Below are positions 44,011-54,956 of a stretch of 64,000 nucleotides of DNA, piece after piece. Position 1 is the first letter of the stretch; each line of letters starts with the position of its first letter. The stretch is taken from assembly GCA_965178125.1 (NCBI GenBank), contig OZ237754.1, positions 1 to 64,000 on the forward strand. The letters run 5' to 3'. Source of the stretch: Bilabrum cf. latius. Its lineage: Eukaryota > Bigyra: Bicosoecida > Bigyra > Bicosoecida. The position numbers and the translations under genes are program-made. The notes under the pieces are model-generated. The model saw only the letters and a program-made list of their open reading frames with translations. It did not search any database and had not been told where the DNA came from.

Positions 44011-46539
44011 ATGTCTATCGACGGAATTAGTATCAATTTAGCAGCATCCCTGAGCTCGGGGCCGTCTGCACCGCTTAGCATCTTGCTATCGGCTGGTGAG
44101 CCGCCGATCGAAGCATACGGGCTCTCTGCAAATCAATAGGCAGCTTCATCCCCAGGCGCAGCTCACCGTCAAATAAGACCGGATTCTCGATTTCAAATGC
44201 TTCTTCAAGAAGCGGCAACCGCTGCTGTGAGCGCGGCACGGCCAGAAAAGGATCCACAGCGGTCCCCGCAGACACCAGCCGGGAATGCGGCCGGTGCTGG
44301 CAAGGACAGCCCGCAGCAGACCAGTGACAGCCCTTCTCCTCCTTCAGGGGGTGGCAGTGGCAAGCAGGGCAGCGACAGCAAGGGCAAAAGCAACGGCCCG
44401 TCTGGCCCTGGGGAGGCCCTGCTGGACATGGTCCTGGAGAACCCGCACTACGTGCTGCTGGCGCTGCTTGGGGCCCTCGTCGTGTGGTTCTACAGGGGTT
44501 TCGCGGATGGCAGCGCCAGGTCGGAGCAGGTGGATCTGGACGAGCAGGAGAGGGCAGTGGCCCCGGTAGAGTTCAGGCAGCTGCGGGACCTGAACGCGCT
44601 GACGACTGCCGAGCTGATGCTGGTGGCGGCTGCTGCGCTCGAGGCCTTCGGAGGCAGCGAGGCGGGGGGCGAGGGGGACGGAAACGATGCGGTACCCACA
44701 GCTCCTGCGGGGGAGTTTCTTGACATTGCAGAAGCAGTGGTGCGCAGGGTGCGGCAGGCGCGGCGTGCTGTTGTGGCGAAGGCAGCTGCGGCGGCATTCG
44801 AGCGAGCCGAGGAGGAGAGAGAGAAGCAGAGGGCGGAACGGGGTGCCAGGGATGAGGGTGCTGCGGGTGCATCTGGGTGGGGCGGGTGGTTCAGTGGAGG
44901 GAGCGGCGCCTCGGGGCGGGACTCGGCCGAGGCTGAGGCCCGTGCAAGGGCTGGCCGACGGCGGGAGGCCTTACGTGCCGCGCTGGCTCTGCACCCGGAG
45001 GCAGAGGGACTCAGGGGCAGGCACCACCTGGAGCGGTGGGCTCTTGCCACCGCGGCTCGTAGACGGGGCCTGAAGCCTGCCCCAGTGGGCGAGGAGGAGG
45101 CAGCCAAGGCGGAGGGCAGGGAGCCCTGGATGCTGGGGCTCAAGCCAGAGGCACTGGGGCTCAGGAAGAAAGCACAGGCACAGAGTGAGAGTGGGCAGAC
45201 GAGCACGAGCACCAGTTCCAGTGCTCAGCGCGATTCGGGCTCCGTGGACGGGGCCCGGGGTGCACGGGAAGCGATGGCGAACCTGGGCTCGACGGGGTCC
45301 ATGCTGGGCGTGCGGGCCTCTGGTATGGACGCGGGGGGCTCTGGCAAGGGGCTGCAGCGGGAGCGCTTCCCTCTGGGGGAGCTCATGGTGGTGCTATGCT
45401 CGGGATTGGGGGGCAGCGTGGACGAGAAGGCCGACCTGGTGCTGGCGCTGGCGACCTGTCCCGAGCTAGGGGTGGCACCGTCGCTGGCGGCTCGTCGCGG
45501 TGAGTCCTCGACGCAGGGAGTGGGAGGAGGAGGACCCGTGCTGCCGCCCGACTACGAGGGCCTGCAGGCAGCTTTCGCCCAATTCAAGAAAGTTACCCGG
45601 TCCCAAGCTGCAGGTGAGGACGGGTCGGAGACACCGGAGGGGACCATCGGGCTGGGGCTGGAGAAGGGAGGCGAGGACGGGTCGGTCCATCGAGCCTCTG
45701 CCGTGCTGGCGCGAGCCAGGTCCCTGCTACCCCTGTTGTTCCCCGAGGGAGGACTGCACTTCCTGCGCGAGGGCGTGCGGAACCAGGGGGGTGGCGGCAC
45801 TGGCAGCGAGGGCATTGGCATGGACATGGGAAAGGGGCTGGATGCTCAACTGCCCGCCCCAGGCGAGGTGGACGCGCGGCTGGCTCCTGCCGGCCTGGTG
45901 AAGGCCCTCGAGCAGCACTTGCCAGTGGAGCTCCCGGAGGGCGCGGTCACGTCGGACAACAGCGCCGCCCGGCTCGCCGCGGATCCGCTGCAGGCTGCTG
46001 TGGCGCTGCAGCACCCGCTCACTCCCCGGTCTCTATGGAGGGGCGAGCTGCGAGGGGCTGTGGCTCTCCTTGTGGCGGGCGGGCAGATTCCCAGCGACCA
46101 GCGCACTCGACGCGCGGGCATCTGGCCCATGCCTCGCTGGAGGCGGTGCTCGCCGGGCCTGCATTTGGTTGGCGGGCAGGAGGAGGCGGCCGTGCTGCCA
46201 GCACCCGCCGCGGATACGAGTAGCAGCGCCGACGGGGGCAAGCTGCAGGCAGCGGCGCGCGACTCCACCGGGGCCTGGGATGCCCGAGGGCTGCACGAGG
46301 CCCTGGAGGAAGAGGCAAAGCAGGAGGCGGAGGAGCTCGAGAAGAGGCAGGCCGGGGAGGCTGGCGATGGTGCGCCCGTCACGGCCGTGGAGCTCGCGGT
46401 ACCACGCGTGCCGCTGGCCCCGCTGCCATCCGACACGCTGGTGCTGAGCAGGGAGGATGCTTTGAGGATGATGTGGACGGACTCGGTGTGCGCATGGGGC
46501 GAGTGTCCCGCCTTCCGAGCTCCGGACTTTTACGACTGA
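44011..46539 (+). CDS. Unknown single-pass membrane protein (842 aa)
   Basis: With TAG as sense the frame extends upstream from 44197 to ATG at 44011 (MSIDGISINLAASL), through one TAG at 44137-44139; the stop is TGA at 46537-46539. A disordered Ser/Pro/Gly-rich N-terminus leads to one hydrophobic segment at about residues 146-161 (HYVLLALLGALVVWFYRGF). Then come Ala/Glu/Arg-rich helices, partly charged enough for coiled coil (ERAEEEREKQRAERGARDE), and a long helical region ending FRAPDFYD. I recognise no family. It is single-exon and GC-rich with only this one TAG. Confidence 0.7.
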
Positions 46540-46660
46540 GTCTGACGTGGGGGGCCTAGAATTGGTATCTGCTTGGTCTGGGGTTCGAGGGCATAGATGT
46601 ACAGCACTCTACTATTTTTTAGTCCTCATTTGCACGCAATAGTTCCGTTCGCCGTGTACG

Positions 46661-48192
46661 TCACACCCTCTTCGCAAGGGAGAAGCCGATTGCAGCCAGT
46701 CCCGCCACCGCTGCCCCGCACCGCACCACCCACCGCCCCCAGCGATTGCTCGGCTCCTTCGCACTACCCCTGTCAGAGCTACCAGCTGCAGCACCTTTTC
46801 CGTCATCCCTGGCCGATCCGACATTCCCCAACGGCTCCGTGAAGCTGTCAAAGTCCATGGGAAGCTCCACTCCGGCCTGCTTGCCCCCCAAGTAGGCCGC
46901 CCCCGCTGCCGAGCTGACCACGGGCAGCACGAGCCGGGCCCCAGTCAGCTGCACCCAGACATCGCCGGCACCGCTTGCCGCTGCCGCCCCCGCCCCTGCC
47001 TTGACCTTCACGGGGGCAGTCGCAGCGGCCTCGAAGCCCTCCTCCAGCAGGTCCCACGACTTGAACACGCTCCCAACTGCCGTCACTGAGAGCACTGGCA
47101 ACCGGACAGCCGACTTCCGAGATGAACCTGCCCCCGCCGGTGCACCTGCCTTGCTCCCTCGCTGCTCCACAAAATGCTTGCCCGCCAGCGTCCTGGCCAT
47201 GGCCCCCAGCATGGCCCCCGCCTCCCGGAAGATGCCCTTGAGGAACAAGTCCCCTTGCTCCCTCGCAGCCCGCGCCAGCTCCTTGGTGGCCCCGGCGATG
47301 TCTGCCTTCACAAACCCGTCCCCGTAGAATATAGGGACTAGGTCGTGCGTGCTCACCGTGCGCCAATCCAGTGTCTGCTCCCCATCGGGTACCCCTTCGT
47401 CTGCACCCCCACTGCTCTTGGCCCTCTGGATGATGGGCGCCAGGTGCCTCCGCAGCACCTCCCACGCCACGTCGACGTCCTTGAGCCCCCACACATCCGA
47501 TTCGGTCCCTGTGCTGCAAGCAACCGCAGCATCGGCAGGTCCCCTGCACGGGCCGGGGGCCTGGAAGCCATCGAGCGCCCACACGACCCGCTGAATGGCC
47601 TGGGCCGTGATCCAGTAGGCACCTGCCTCATCGCCGAGCATGTGGCCCCAGCCTCCAGTGCGCACGTCCACGCCGTCTGCAGAGACAAGCTGTCCAATCG
47701 AACCAGTGCCAGCAATCAAGACGGCGCCTCCTTCGGGGTTCGACGTGAAGATGGATCCCTTGGAGTCCTCCATGATATGGATCGGACAGGAGTCCGACCA
47801 AACGTGCTACGCTTTGTTGCGGTCTCGCAGAGCTTCGCACAGGCGAATTTGCATCGCTTCCTAGCCGCACCCACTCATGCATAGCCCTAGGGCCTCGATT
47901 TTGGCAGAAATAAAGTCATCTCCAAGCTTTGACCGAGCATCTCTGAACAGCGAATGAATGATATCCGCGGCAGTGTCGAGGCCAGAGAGGTATGGGTTGG
48001 AGCCAGCACCTCGACTGCTTGCTAGAAGCTTACCGTTATCGGAATATATATGCGCAATCGTGTTTGTACCACCTCTGCGCGATGTAGATGCGATAAAAAC
48101 TTTGATCACCTTGTGCGACGAGCGATGCTCCATGGAATGACAGGGTATACCTACGTCACGCACCCTTCTATGCCACCAAACAGTCGAACCAT
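46661..48192 (-). CDS. NAGK: N-acetylglucosamine kinase (480 aa)
   Basis: Two exons: 48192-48164 and 48074-46661 (TGA), with an 89-nt GTGCG...CGCAG intron. Splicing restores MVRLFGGIEGGGTNT, the ATP-binding start that aligns with human NAGK (GGVEGGGTRS). Further matches are GAVLIAGTGSIGQL, GGWGHMLGDEAGAYWI and VGSVFKSWDLLEEGF. TAG at 47861-47863 aligns with the Gln of human GGDQED, supporting Gln; another lies at 47807. The enzyme phosphorylates GlcNAc to GlcNAc-6-phosphate for amino-sugar salvage in the cytosol. The C-terminus is longer than in animals, with a hydrophobic end (AAVAGLAAIGFSLAK) that could be a tail anchor. Confidence 0.93.
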
Positions 48193-48340
48193 TTGATTCA
48201 CTGGCACAATCGACAAATGCGCCGGCTTGTGATGCAAAATTTAGCTTGACTATGCCGATTTTGCGAACGAAGAAGATAAAAAGCACACTTCGTTCGTACA
48301 TTCACCCTGACGGTATTATAATTACCAGGCATATACTTTG
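48193..48340. promoter_or_regulatory. Divergent promoter region, NAGK / LENG8
   Basis: Only 148 bp separates the two divergent start codons, so both promoters must be very compact or shared. It is AT-richer than its flanks (48270-48340). No specific motif is identified. Confidence 0.5.
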
Positions 48341-51300
48341 ATGAATGGGTAGGGTCCTGTCACGAGCTATGCTGACTACAAGAAGCGCATGACCAGCCAG
48401 ATGCCACTGCAGCAGACGCCGCAGATGCATGCCAGTGGCTAGCAGTTCGCGCATCAAGTACAACCTCAGTGGCTAGTGCACCAGCCGCCAGCGGCACGCT
48501 TTGTTTAGTAGCCAACGCAACCTGCGCTCGCGCAAGGGCACCTCGAGTAGCTCAGCCCTGGCGGGCAGGTGCCTGGAGTGCATGCAACACACACGCAGTA
48601 TGGAACTGCAACATAGTTCAGCGCGCACGACTGGCAAGTACGCTGCAGCAACTACGTGGAATCACTAGCATAGAGAGCAGAGACGGCATTCGGAGCAGAG
48701 CGAGCGGCTCAAATGGGATACTCTCGAGACATCTTGCACGGCAGTATGAGCCAGGCCTGCAGCTCAGTTATGCACGGTGTTACGCGGGATAATAGATTCT
48801 TTGAAGTTAACTGGTCCTAGTAGCCGATACCACCGACCGATGTCACCACCAGACTTGCAAAGCAGTTGGAAGCACGAGATGCTTTGCTTGGCCCTGCCTC
48901 ATCGCATGCTGCGGTGGCTCCAGGGGCTGTGCCCCCACAGCACGCCTTTCCTAGCTCCAGCTCAAGCTCAAATGTGGCTGCATCGTAGTGTTTGTCGGGT
49001 GCACCCGTGCGCACAGACGCAACGACGGGACACGCCGCGGTAGCACCAACCCCAGCGGCGACCCCGTCAGTTCATGCAGGCCCAACAGCGCCCTCGACGC
49101 ATAACAAGCACGTGGCACCATCCATTGGCAAGCTCTAGCTCTTTGGGGCGCCGAACAATACCTCTTTGGGCGGGTCCACCATTCATGGTGGCGGAGCTTC
49201 TGCCGCTAGCAGCAACAGCAGCAGCAGCAGTAGCACTGGCGCTGGCACCGGTCCTGGGTGGGCCCCGGCAGCCAGTGCGCCGCACCCAGCCGCCTCCTCG
49301 CGCGCACCCGATTTCCTCTCCATTGACCCCTCGCAGGATAGAGCCCGGCATGGCCCGCATACTGCCGCACAGCCATCTGCCGGGCTCACGTACGGCAGCG
49401 GCACCCTCCAGACCTACGGTGGTGCTGGCAGCTCCGACACCGCGACCTCGCAGGGAACCAAAAAGGGTGGTCAAAGTCGCAAGAGAAAGCGGGGGCAGGA
49501 CCAGGAGAGCGCTGACTTGGATGCATCCATTTCCTAGGTGTCCTCGAAGAAGAACTCGAAGAAGAAGAGGCGCGCTGAGCGGCTGGCTCGCTTCTCAGAT
49601 CAGCAGCCAGCGGATGGAAACTCAGGGGATGCCGCTGCAGCTGGTAGTGACGTCACCGCTCTGATGGCGAGGGGCATTGGGCTGGGCACCTCTGCCGGCC
49701 AAGCGGCGCCCGATGCGCAGCAGCCGGAACGGCGGGTGGAAGGCAGCAGCAGCTCTGCTCTCAAGCCGTACTTCCGTCTCACGGGAGCCGTGGATGAATC
49801 CAAGGTGCGCCCGCTGGCAGTGCTTCGAGAATCACTGGCCCTCGCTCTCTCTGCCTATGCTACAGGGGCCCGCAACTACGTATGGGCGTGGTCGTAGCTG
49901 AAGAGCATCCGCCAGGATTGCGTTGTGCAGCGGTTCGATGAGCACGCGACGCACCCGGGCGATAGGGGTGGCTAGGACAAATCGAAGGGCTGGGACGATG
50001 GGGGCAGGTCTCGCCTGCTGTTCCTAGTGAGAGCATACGAGGCACATGCACGAGTGGCAGCCGAGCAAGGAGACATCACCGAGTTCAACCAGTGCCAGAC
50101 GCAGCTGCTGCGGACCTACTAGAGAATCAGAGAAGCAGGCATTGCGCGAAAGGGGAGCGATGAAACCACTGCACTGGGTGCTTGGGTACGTGATGGGCGC
50201 ACTGGTGCAGCGCCAGGTGCGGCAGCGCTGGCCCCGACGATGCCTCGACAGGAGGAAGGTCTCGAGTTCCCCAGCGCAGCTCCTGATCGTCTGCTCACCA
50301 TGCTGCAGGAAAGCGACCTGCTGGCCTTCGAGCCGGAGTTCGTGGCCCTCCGCATCCTCTACGCGGTGTACGCCGCCGTGGCCGCTCTGTCCTCCTCGCG
50401 CACCAGCCGCACCATGCGCCTGGACGCCTCGGACCAGTCGGCGGCTGCCGCTGCGCGAGCCACGCTGCTGCCGCTGCTCAGGGAGATCTCGCCGGAAGTC
50501 CTGCGAGCCCCCGCGGTCCAGGCAGCCCTTGATGCACACCGCGCCGCGACCACAGGTGACTTTGTTTCTCTGTTCAGGACCATTCCGCAGCAGCCCGGGG
50601 TCGGCGGCAGGGTGCTCCTGCTGGCGGCGCATGCACACAGGGTCAGGGCCATCGCCGCGGTGTGCTCCTCCCTGCGGCCTGGTTTGCCGGTGGCATCGCT
50701 AGCCGGCGCCTTGGGCTACCGGTGCAACGAGCACCAAGGAGGCGACAGGCCTGCACCTGGGACAGGGTCTGGGTCTGGTGACGCGGTTCGCGTGCACTGC
50801 TGCCTGCCAGTCTCCGTTGACTACCCCGCGCCGTGTTCCCTGGAGCTGGTGGAGCTTCTGGCATCATGCGGGGCAGTGGTACAGCCAGTGGGCAGCGACA
50901 AGAGCGGTGCGGCGAGCGGCGACGGCAGGGGTGCTGCCCCGGTGGTGCGCTCGTTGGCAGCGGAGGAGCGGTCGTGTCACGAGCGTGAAATCGCGGTGCA
51001 GAGCATGCAGGCAGGATCCAATGCGGGTGCATCGTTCGGGCCTGACTCTGCCTCGTCATCGTCATCCTCCTGGCTGGACCAGCCGTTGATGGCGCAGTCT
51101 CAGGCCAGTGCGGGGAAACAAAGCAAAGGCAAGGGAAAAGGCAAGAAGAAAAACAAGAACAAGAAGAAGGGGAAAGGGAAGAACAGCGCAGGGGCTGTCG
51201 AGAGCCCGCAGACGATGCAGTCCTCTGCTGAACAGGGACACGAGTTGCCGTTGGAAAGCCAGGACGTGCCGGTGCTGGACGGCCTAGCCACGTGCAGCAG

Positions 51301-51772
51301 GACTCTCCTGTCGCATGGAATGGACTGGGTGCGGCCGCCCGTGGGTGCAGGCAGCTATGCCAAGGGTCACCCCGGCCTGCAGTCAGCCGGCCTGCCGGAG
51401 GGCTGGGTGCAGACTGGATGGGGCACCGGCCAGGATGCCACCGGACAGCTGCTGATGGCCACAGAGAATGGGCAAGCAACGCGACTGGAGCGCACGAGCA
51501 TCGGGGCAGCTGTAGCTCTGGCGGCAGGAGGTGCTAGTCCTGAGCTGTAGCGTGCCGCCCTTGCGTGGGTGCTGCCTGCGGATGCCTCCTCCAAGGCAGC
51601 AGAAGCAGTGGTGGCCAGGTCCGACGAGCGTTGCTTTTCCCCGCAAGAGAGATGTAGGGTACTGCTGGCGGCCGGCGAGCCGCCTTCCCTTGCTGATCTC
51701 ATGCTGCTGAGTGGACCCTCCCAGGTGGACATCCACGGCCCGTCGCCCATCGCCATGGACAAGAACGGATGA
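48341..51772 (+). CDS. LENG8: LENG8/Thp3-like SAC3-GANP PCI-domain protein (1,143 aa)
   Basis: A single exon, ATG at 48341 to TGA at 51770-51772, open only if about 16 TAGs are sense. A Gln-rich N-terminus leads to [12 protein letters not shown], resembling the LENG8 helix with WP...YV. A Lys-rich stretch ([13 protein letters not shown]) precedes the SAC3/GANP core: [35 protein letters not shown] and EFNQCQTQL, all close to human LENG8. TAG at 49895-49897 directly precedes LKSIRQD, where LENG8 has Gln. A basic linker (51120-51185) follows the PCI region. Relatives work in nuclear mRNA processing and export coupled to transcription. The first TAG is codon 4. Confidence 0.92.
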
Positions 51773-52024
51773 TGCACACGTCAATGCTTTGCCAGCAGCG
51801 AGTTGACAGCTCCATTTTACATTAAAGTCACAATTACAAGTAGTTCTAAATGCAGTACAGCTACATGTGCGGTGCAGCTACGCATGCAGTGCAGTCACCG
51901 CTCCAGAATGTAGATCGGCCCCACGGAAGTGCTCTAACGGATGCTTGCACACGGCAAAAGGCATCGCGAGGGTACCATGGAGACGGGTCACCTAATGGGC
52001 TGCGTGCTCTGGCTGGCTCAGTCT
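51773..52024. other. Convergent 3' spacer LENG8 / GDEL protein
   Basis: A 252-bp gap between two gene 3' ends. It contains a GCAGT-rich stretch around 51850-51900 with short direct repeats; nothing else is recognised. Confidence 0.4.
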
Positions 52025-53243
52025 TCACAGTTCATCTCCGTGCGAATGCCCCGGGCGGCGCACCTGCCCCTCTCCCTGCTGGAGCAAATGCTCCACGTCG
52101 TCTGCCTGGCCCGGCACCTTGCGTTGGGATTCGTCCTTGTGGTGCTCGTGCTCGTGCGGCCCATCCTCGTGCTCAAAGGTTGCGGGGCTGTCGTGGCCCT
52201 GGGCCCACACGGATCTAGGAGGCTTCCCCGGGAGCTGGATTTGCTTGAGCGAGCACAATGCCCTGACCGCCCGCTGGCACTTGTTGTGCTGCGAGTAGGC
52301 CCGCCAGTCCATACTCGCCACGTCACACTTCCCGAAGGCCTTGCAGAGCGAGTGCTCGCCTCCGTTATGGCAAGTACCCTCCACAAATCGTTCCACCTCC
52401 CTGAAGCACCGGGGGGAGTTGTGCCCGTGGAAGTCGCACTCGTGGCACATGGCCAGCTCCTCGGTGGGCAGGCGGACCGGTTCAGGGGGTGGCGCGTGTG
52501 CCTCCCGCATGCTCGCCTCATGAGCCTCGGCGGACAGCTGAATGTGCTCGCACGATGCGTGCACAGCGACGAGACACCCCGGCGCGAGCTGGTCGTCTCC
52601 CTTGAGCCCGTACTCGCACTCGTCCAGGTGCATGGGCTCGTCCGTGCTGCCTGCGTTGTGCATGGCCGGCAAGTAGCAGTCGGGGTGCGCCTCCGCCTCG
52701 GGATTGGGATCAAACCGTCTGCAAGCCTGCGCGAGACAACTAGCAACGCGGTGATAGCATCGGAAGAGAGATGTGGGTTGTATTCAGAATACACACTGGC
52801 ACGTCGGTTGCGAGCCCTGCTCTCACCACTTTGGCCCAGTTCTCCCTGGCAACGCGACAATTATGGGGAGTGTGGTGATTTTCGATTCCATCGTCTGCAT
52901 ACTGATGGCCCGACCAATAGCAAATTACGCAATGCTTCGCGTAGGGACTGTGGACAGGGTGGCTGACGGGGTCTGTTGATGTCAACCCTGTGATATCAAG
53001 CTTATCGTCACCGTCGATCGCGTACGTTCGTCCAGTAATAGAGTCATGATGAACAGGGAACTTGATGACCAAGTCATCGGGAGGAAGGTCCGCACCGCCG
53101 TGCTGCTCGTGGAGTCCAGCGTTGTGATGAGCCTGATGGAGGTCCATGTGGGCGTTTGCCTTCGTGTGAAGCTCAGTGGCTTGCGCGTACCATCCTTCAA
53201 CTATACTTAATCCGATACACACAACAAACGTGCTTTGCTGCAT
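52025..53243 (-). CDS. Secreted Cys/His-rich protein with ER-retention GDEL tail (372 aa)
   Basis: Two exons: 53243-52827 and 52726-52025 (TGA), a phase-0 intron from GTGAGA to CGCGCAG. The N-terminus MQQSTFVVCIGLSIVEGWYA looks like a signal peptide. The body is rich in His and Cys (CVICYWSGHQ, CHECDFHGHNSPRCF, CHNGGEHSLCKAFGKC), suggesting disulfides or metal binding, with a His-rich stretch near the end (HEHEHH). It finishes HSHGDEL, close to KDEL/HDEL, so it is probably held in the ER lumen. I do not recognise a family; a metal-binding ER protein is a guess. Confidence 0.72.
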
Positions 53244-53578
53244 CTTTTCTGCAGCAGTAAGTGCGCGATTGCACTTCGAGTCCACACGTGGATTTAAGTG
53301 TCACGCAACATTAATGACTCGGCGCCGCGCAAAATCGGTATTTTTCACTGCGGAACATACCGGCTCATTGACGAACGGACAAGCTGCAATAGCCGTCCTA
53401 GGGGACTTGATTGCGAGATCAACTCGTTCTTTGGGGAAGAGTTGTACGAATCTACAATTGACGACCGATTTGTAGTCTAGCATTACCCGTTCACCGTACG
53501 ATTCGTTCCCTTCAGTGGCCGTTGCGTGCAACATCAAGGAGAGCAATCTGCTTTTCTTTTCTCCTTGCCTCCCTGTGG
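53244..53578. promoter_or_regulatory. Divergent promoter region, GDEL protein / CaaX protein
   Basis: A 335-bp region between divergent start codons. A plus-strand frame at 53298-53480 is open but reads as noise. No element is recognised. Confidence 0.4.
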
Positions 53579-54589
53579 ATGGCTGGTAGGGGTAGTAGCA
53601 AGTTTGCCTCAGGATCACCTTTTGGCAAGTAGCAACCGCAACCGTTTGCCTCCCCCGCGTACCAACCCGGAGACCTCCAGCAGGGCCACGACCACGGGTC
53701 GCGCAGCAACGCCGGAAAGTTGGGTGGCCCGTGGAATCCCGGTCAATCAAAAGCTGGAATTGGAGAAGGTTTCGCAGGACTGCACGGTTTGGCCGCATAG
53801 GAGCAGCATTCTGACCGAAGTGGGCGCGGAGTGGCATACGACGCATCCGATCCTCGGCACGTTGCTGATAGCAAGAGCGGGCTAGGCCGAAGCGGGGCGA
53901 TGCAAAATGGAGGCTAGGGGGCTGGATTGGGTGCGCACGGTGCGTAGGCTTGGGGAGGTGGCGACGGCTTTCACGCGAGTGGCAGCCGTGGTGGAGCCAG
54001 CGGGCTGGACGGTGGCCAGGCCTGGCATCAGGGGCAGGGGCAGTAGGGGGGCATGCACGGGGGTGGGGATGCAGGGGATGATAGGTTTCGCGCAACAGAT
54101 TCCCACGGGGGTGGAAGCGGTGCTAGCCGGAAGCGACGAGGCAGCAGAGCTGGCGAGGGTGGGACCGGGGAGGGGGGTGGTAGGCGGGGGAGTGGGGCAG
54201 TGCCGGTGCAGGGGGGTGCTTGGGAGGAGTAGAGAGGCGGGGGTCATGCGGGTGCGGGTGCAGGTGAAGAACACTGGTAGGGCGGCGGGGGTGGTGCAGG
54301 CGCTAGGTACGGGGACGGTAGTGGCGGGGGGCCCGGCGCGGGGGTAGGCAGCAGCGCGGCGGTGGCTCCTGCGGGGGGGGGTGCCGTCGGCGCCGGTGGG
54401 CCGATGGATGCGGCCATGGGGGCTGGGCCGCAGAACGGGGAGGTCCCGTACGATAATCGTGTGACTTGGTCTGACCAGCACGGCTATGCCCTGGTTGAGG
54501 TGAACTACAGCGAGAAGCTGCACTACTCGGCGGACTCGATCGACGAGTCGCAGATGCAGAGGAGCTCCCAGTGCTGCGTCATCTCCTGA
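53579..54589 (+). CDS. Gly/Gln-rich low-complexity protein with C-terminal CaaX box (336 aa)
   Basis: Read through TAG, one frame runs from ATG at 53579 (MAGRGSSKFASGSPFGK) to TGA at 54587-54589. Much of it is disordered and Gly-, Gln- and His-rich, with a basic RKRRGSR patch. The C-terminal about 45 residues are more ordered (VPYDNRVTWSDQHGYALVEV, ending SSQCCVIS). CVIS is a farnesylation-type CaaX motif, and the preceding Cys could be palmitoylated, so the protein is probably membrane-attached. Under the standard code the gene shatters and the wrong frame (53907-54347) looks longest. No family is recognised. Confidence 0.72.
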
Positions 54590-54956
54590 CTGGGCGCACC
54601 TATGATACCGCGCACGTATCAATGGCGGCATCGGCCCTTATTTTCGTGCCACAATAGATGGGAGTTGCCCTGGCAGCCGAGCCGACTGGGGGTGCTGGCA
54701 GCGAGGCCGCGCGCGAGTGCTCCGGGCCGGAGGCCCCAACGCACGCACGTGCGCACGGCCATGCGCGCCGTTGCATCGACCATGTCGGTGGCGCTGGGCG
54801 AATTGACAACTGTAACTGCACGAGGCTTTGCTTGCTACACACGAGTTCATACAAACAGAAAAAAATATTCAGCATCTTCATGTCGACCCGAGGCACCCGA
54901 CGAGCCTGCTTGCCATTGGCCGCCAGACCTGGCCTCTCACCACACATCAAGTCAGC
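54590..54956. other. Convergent 3' spacer CaaX protein / reticulon-like protein
   Basis: A 367-bp gap between two 3' ends; open frames here are short and unlike proteins. An A-rich patch at 54855-54875 is the only notable feature. Confidence 0.45.

Noticed and set aside
43866-44275. A two-exon minus-strand gene with a 50-nt intron
   Set aside because: Phases fit by chance (donor GTGAGC, acceptor TTTGCAG), but it overlaps the better-supported plus-strand gene starting at 44011 and matches no family.
48074-48133. NAGK starting at ATG 48133 with an altered ATP-binding motif
   Set aside because: The CGCAG at 48075-48079 is an intron end; splicing to 48192-48164 restores the canonical EGGGT motif.
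53907-54347. A 146-aa plus-strand frame as a gene
   Set aside because: It is a shadow of the CaaX protein, which uses the neighbouring frame once TAG is sense.
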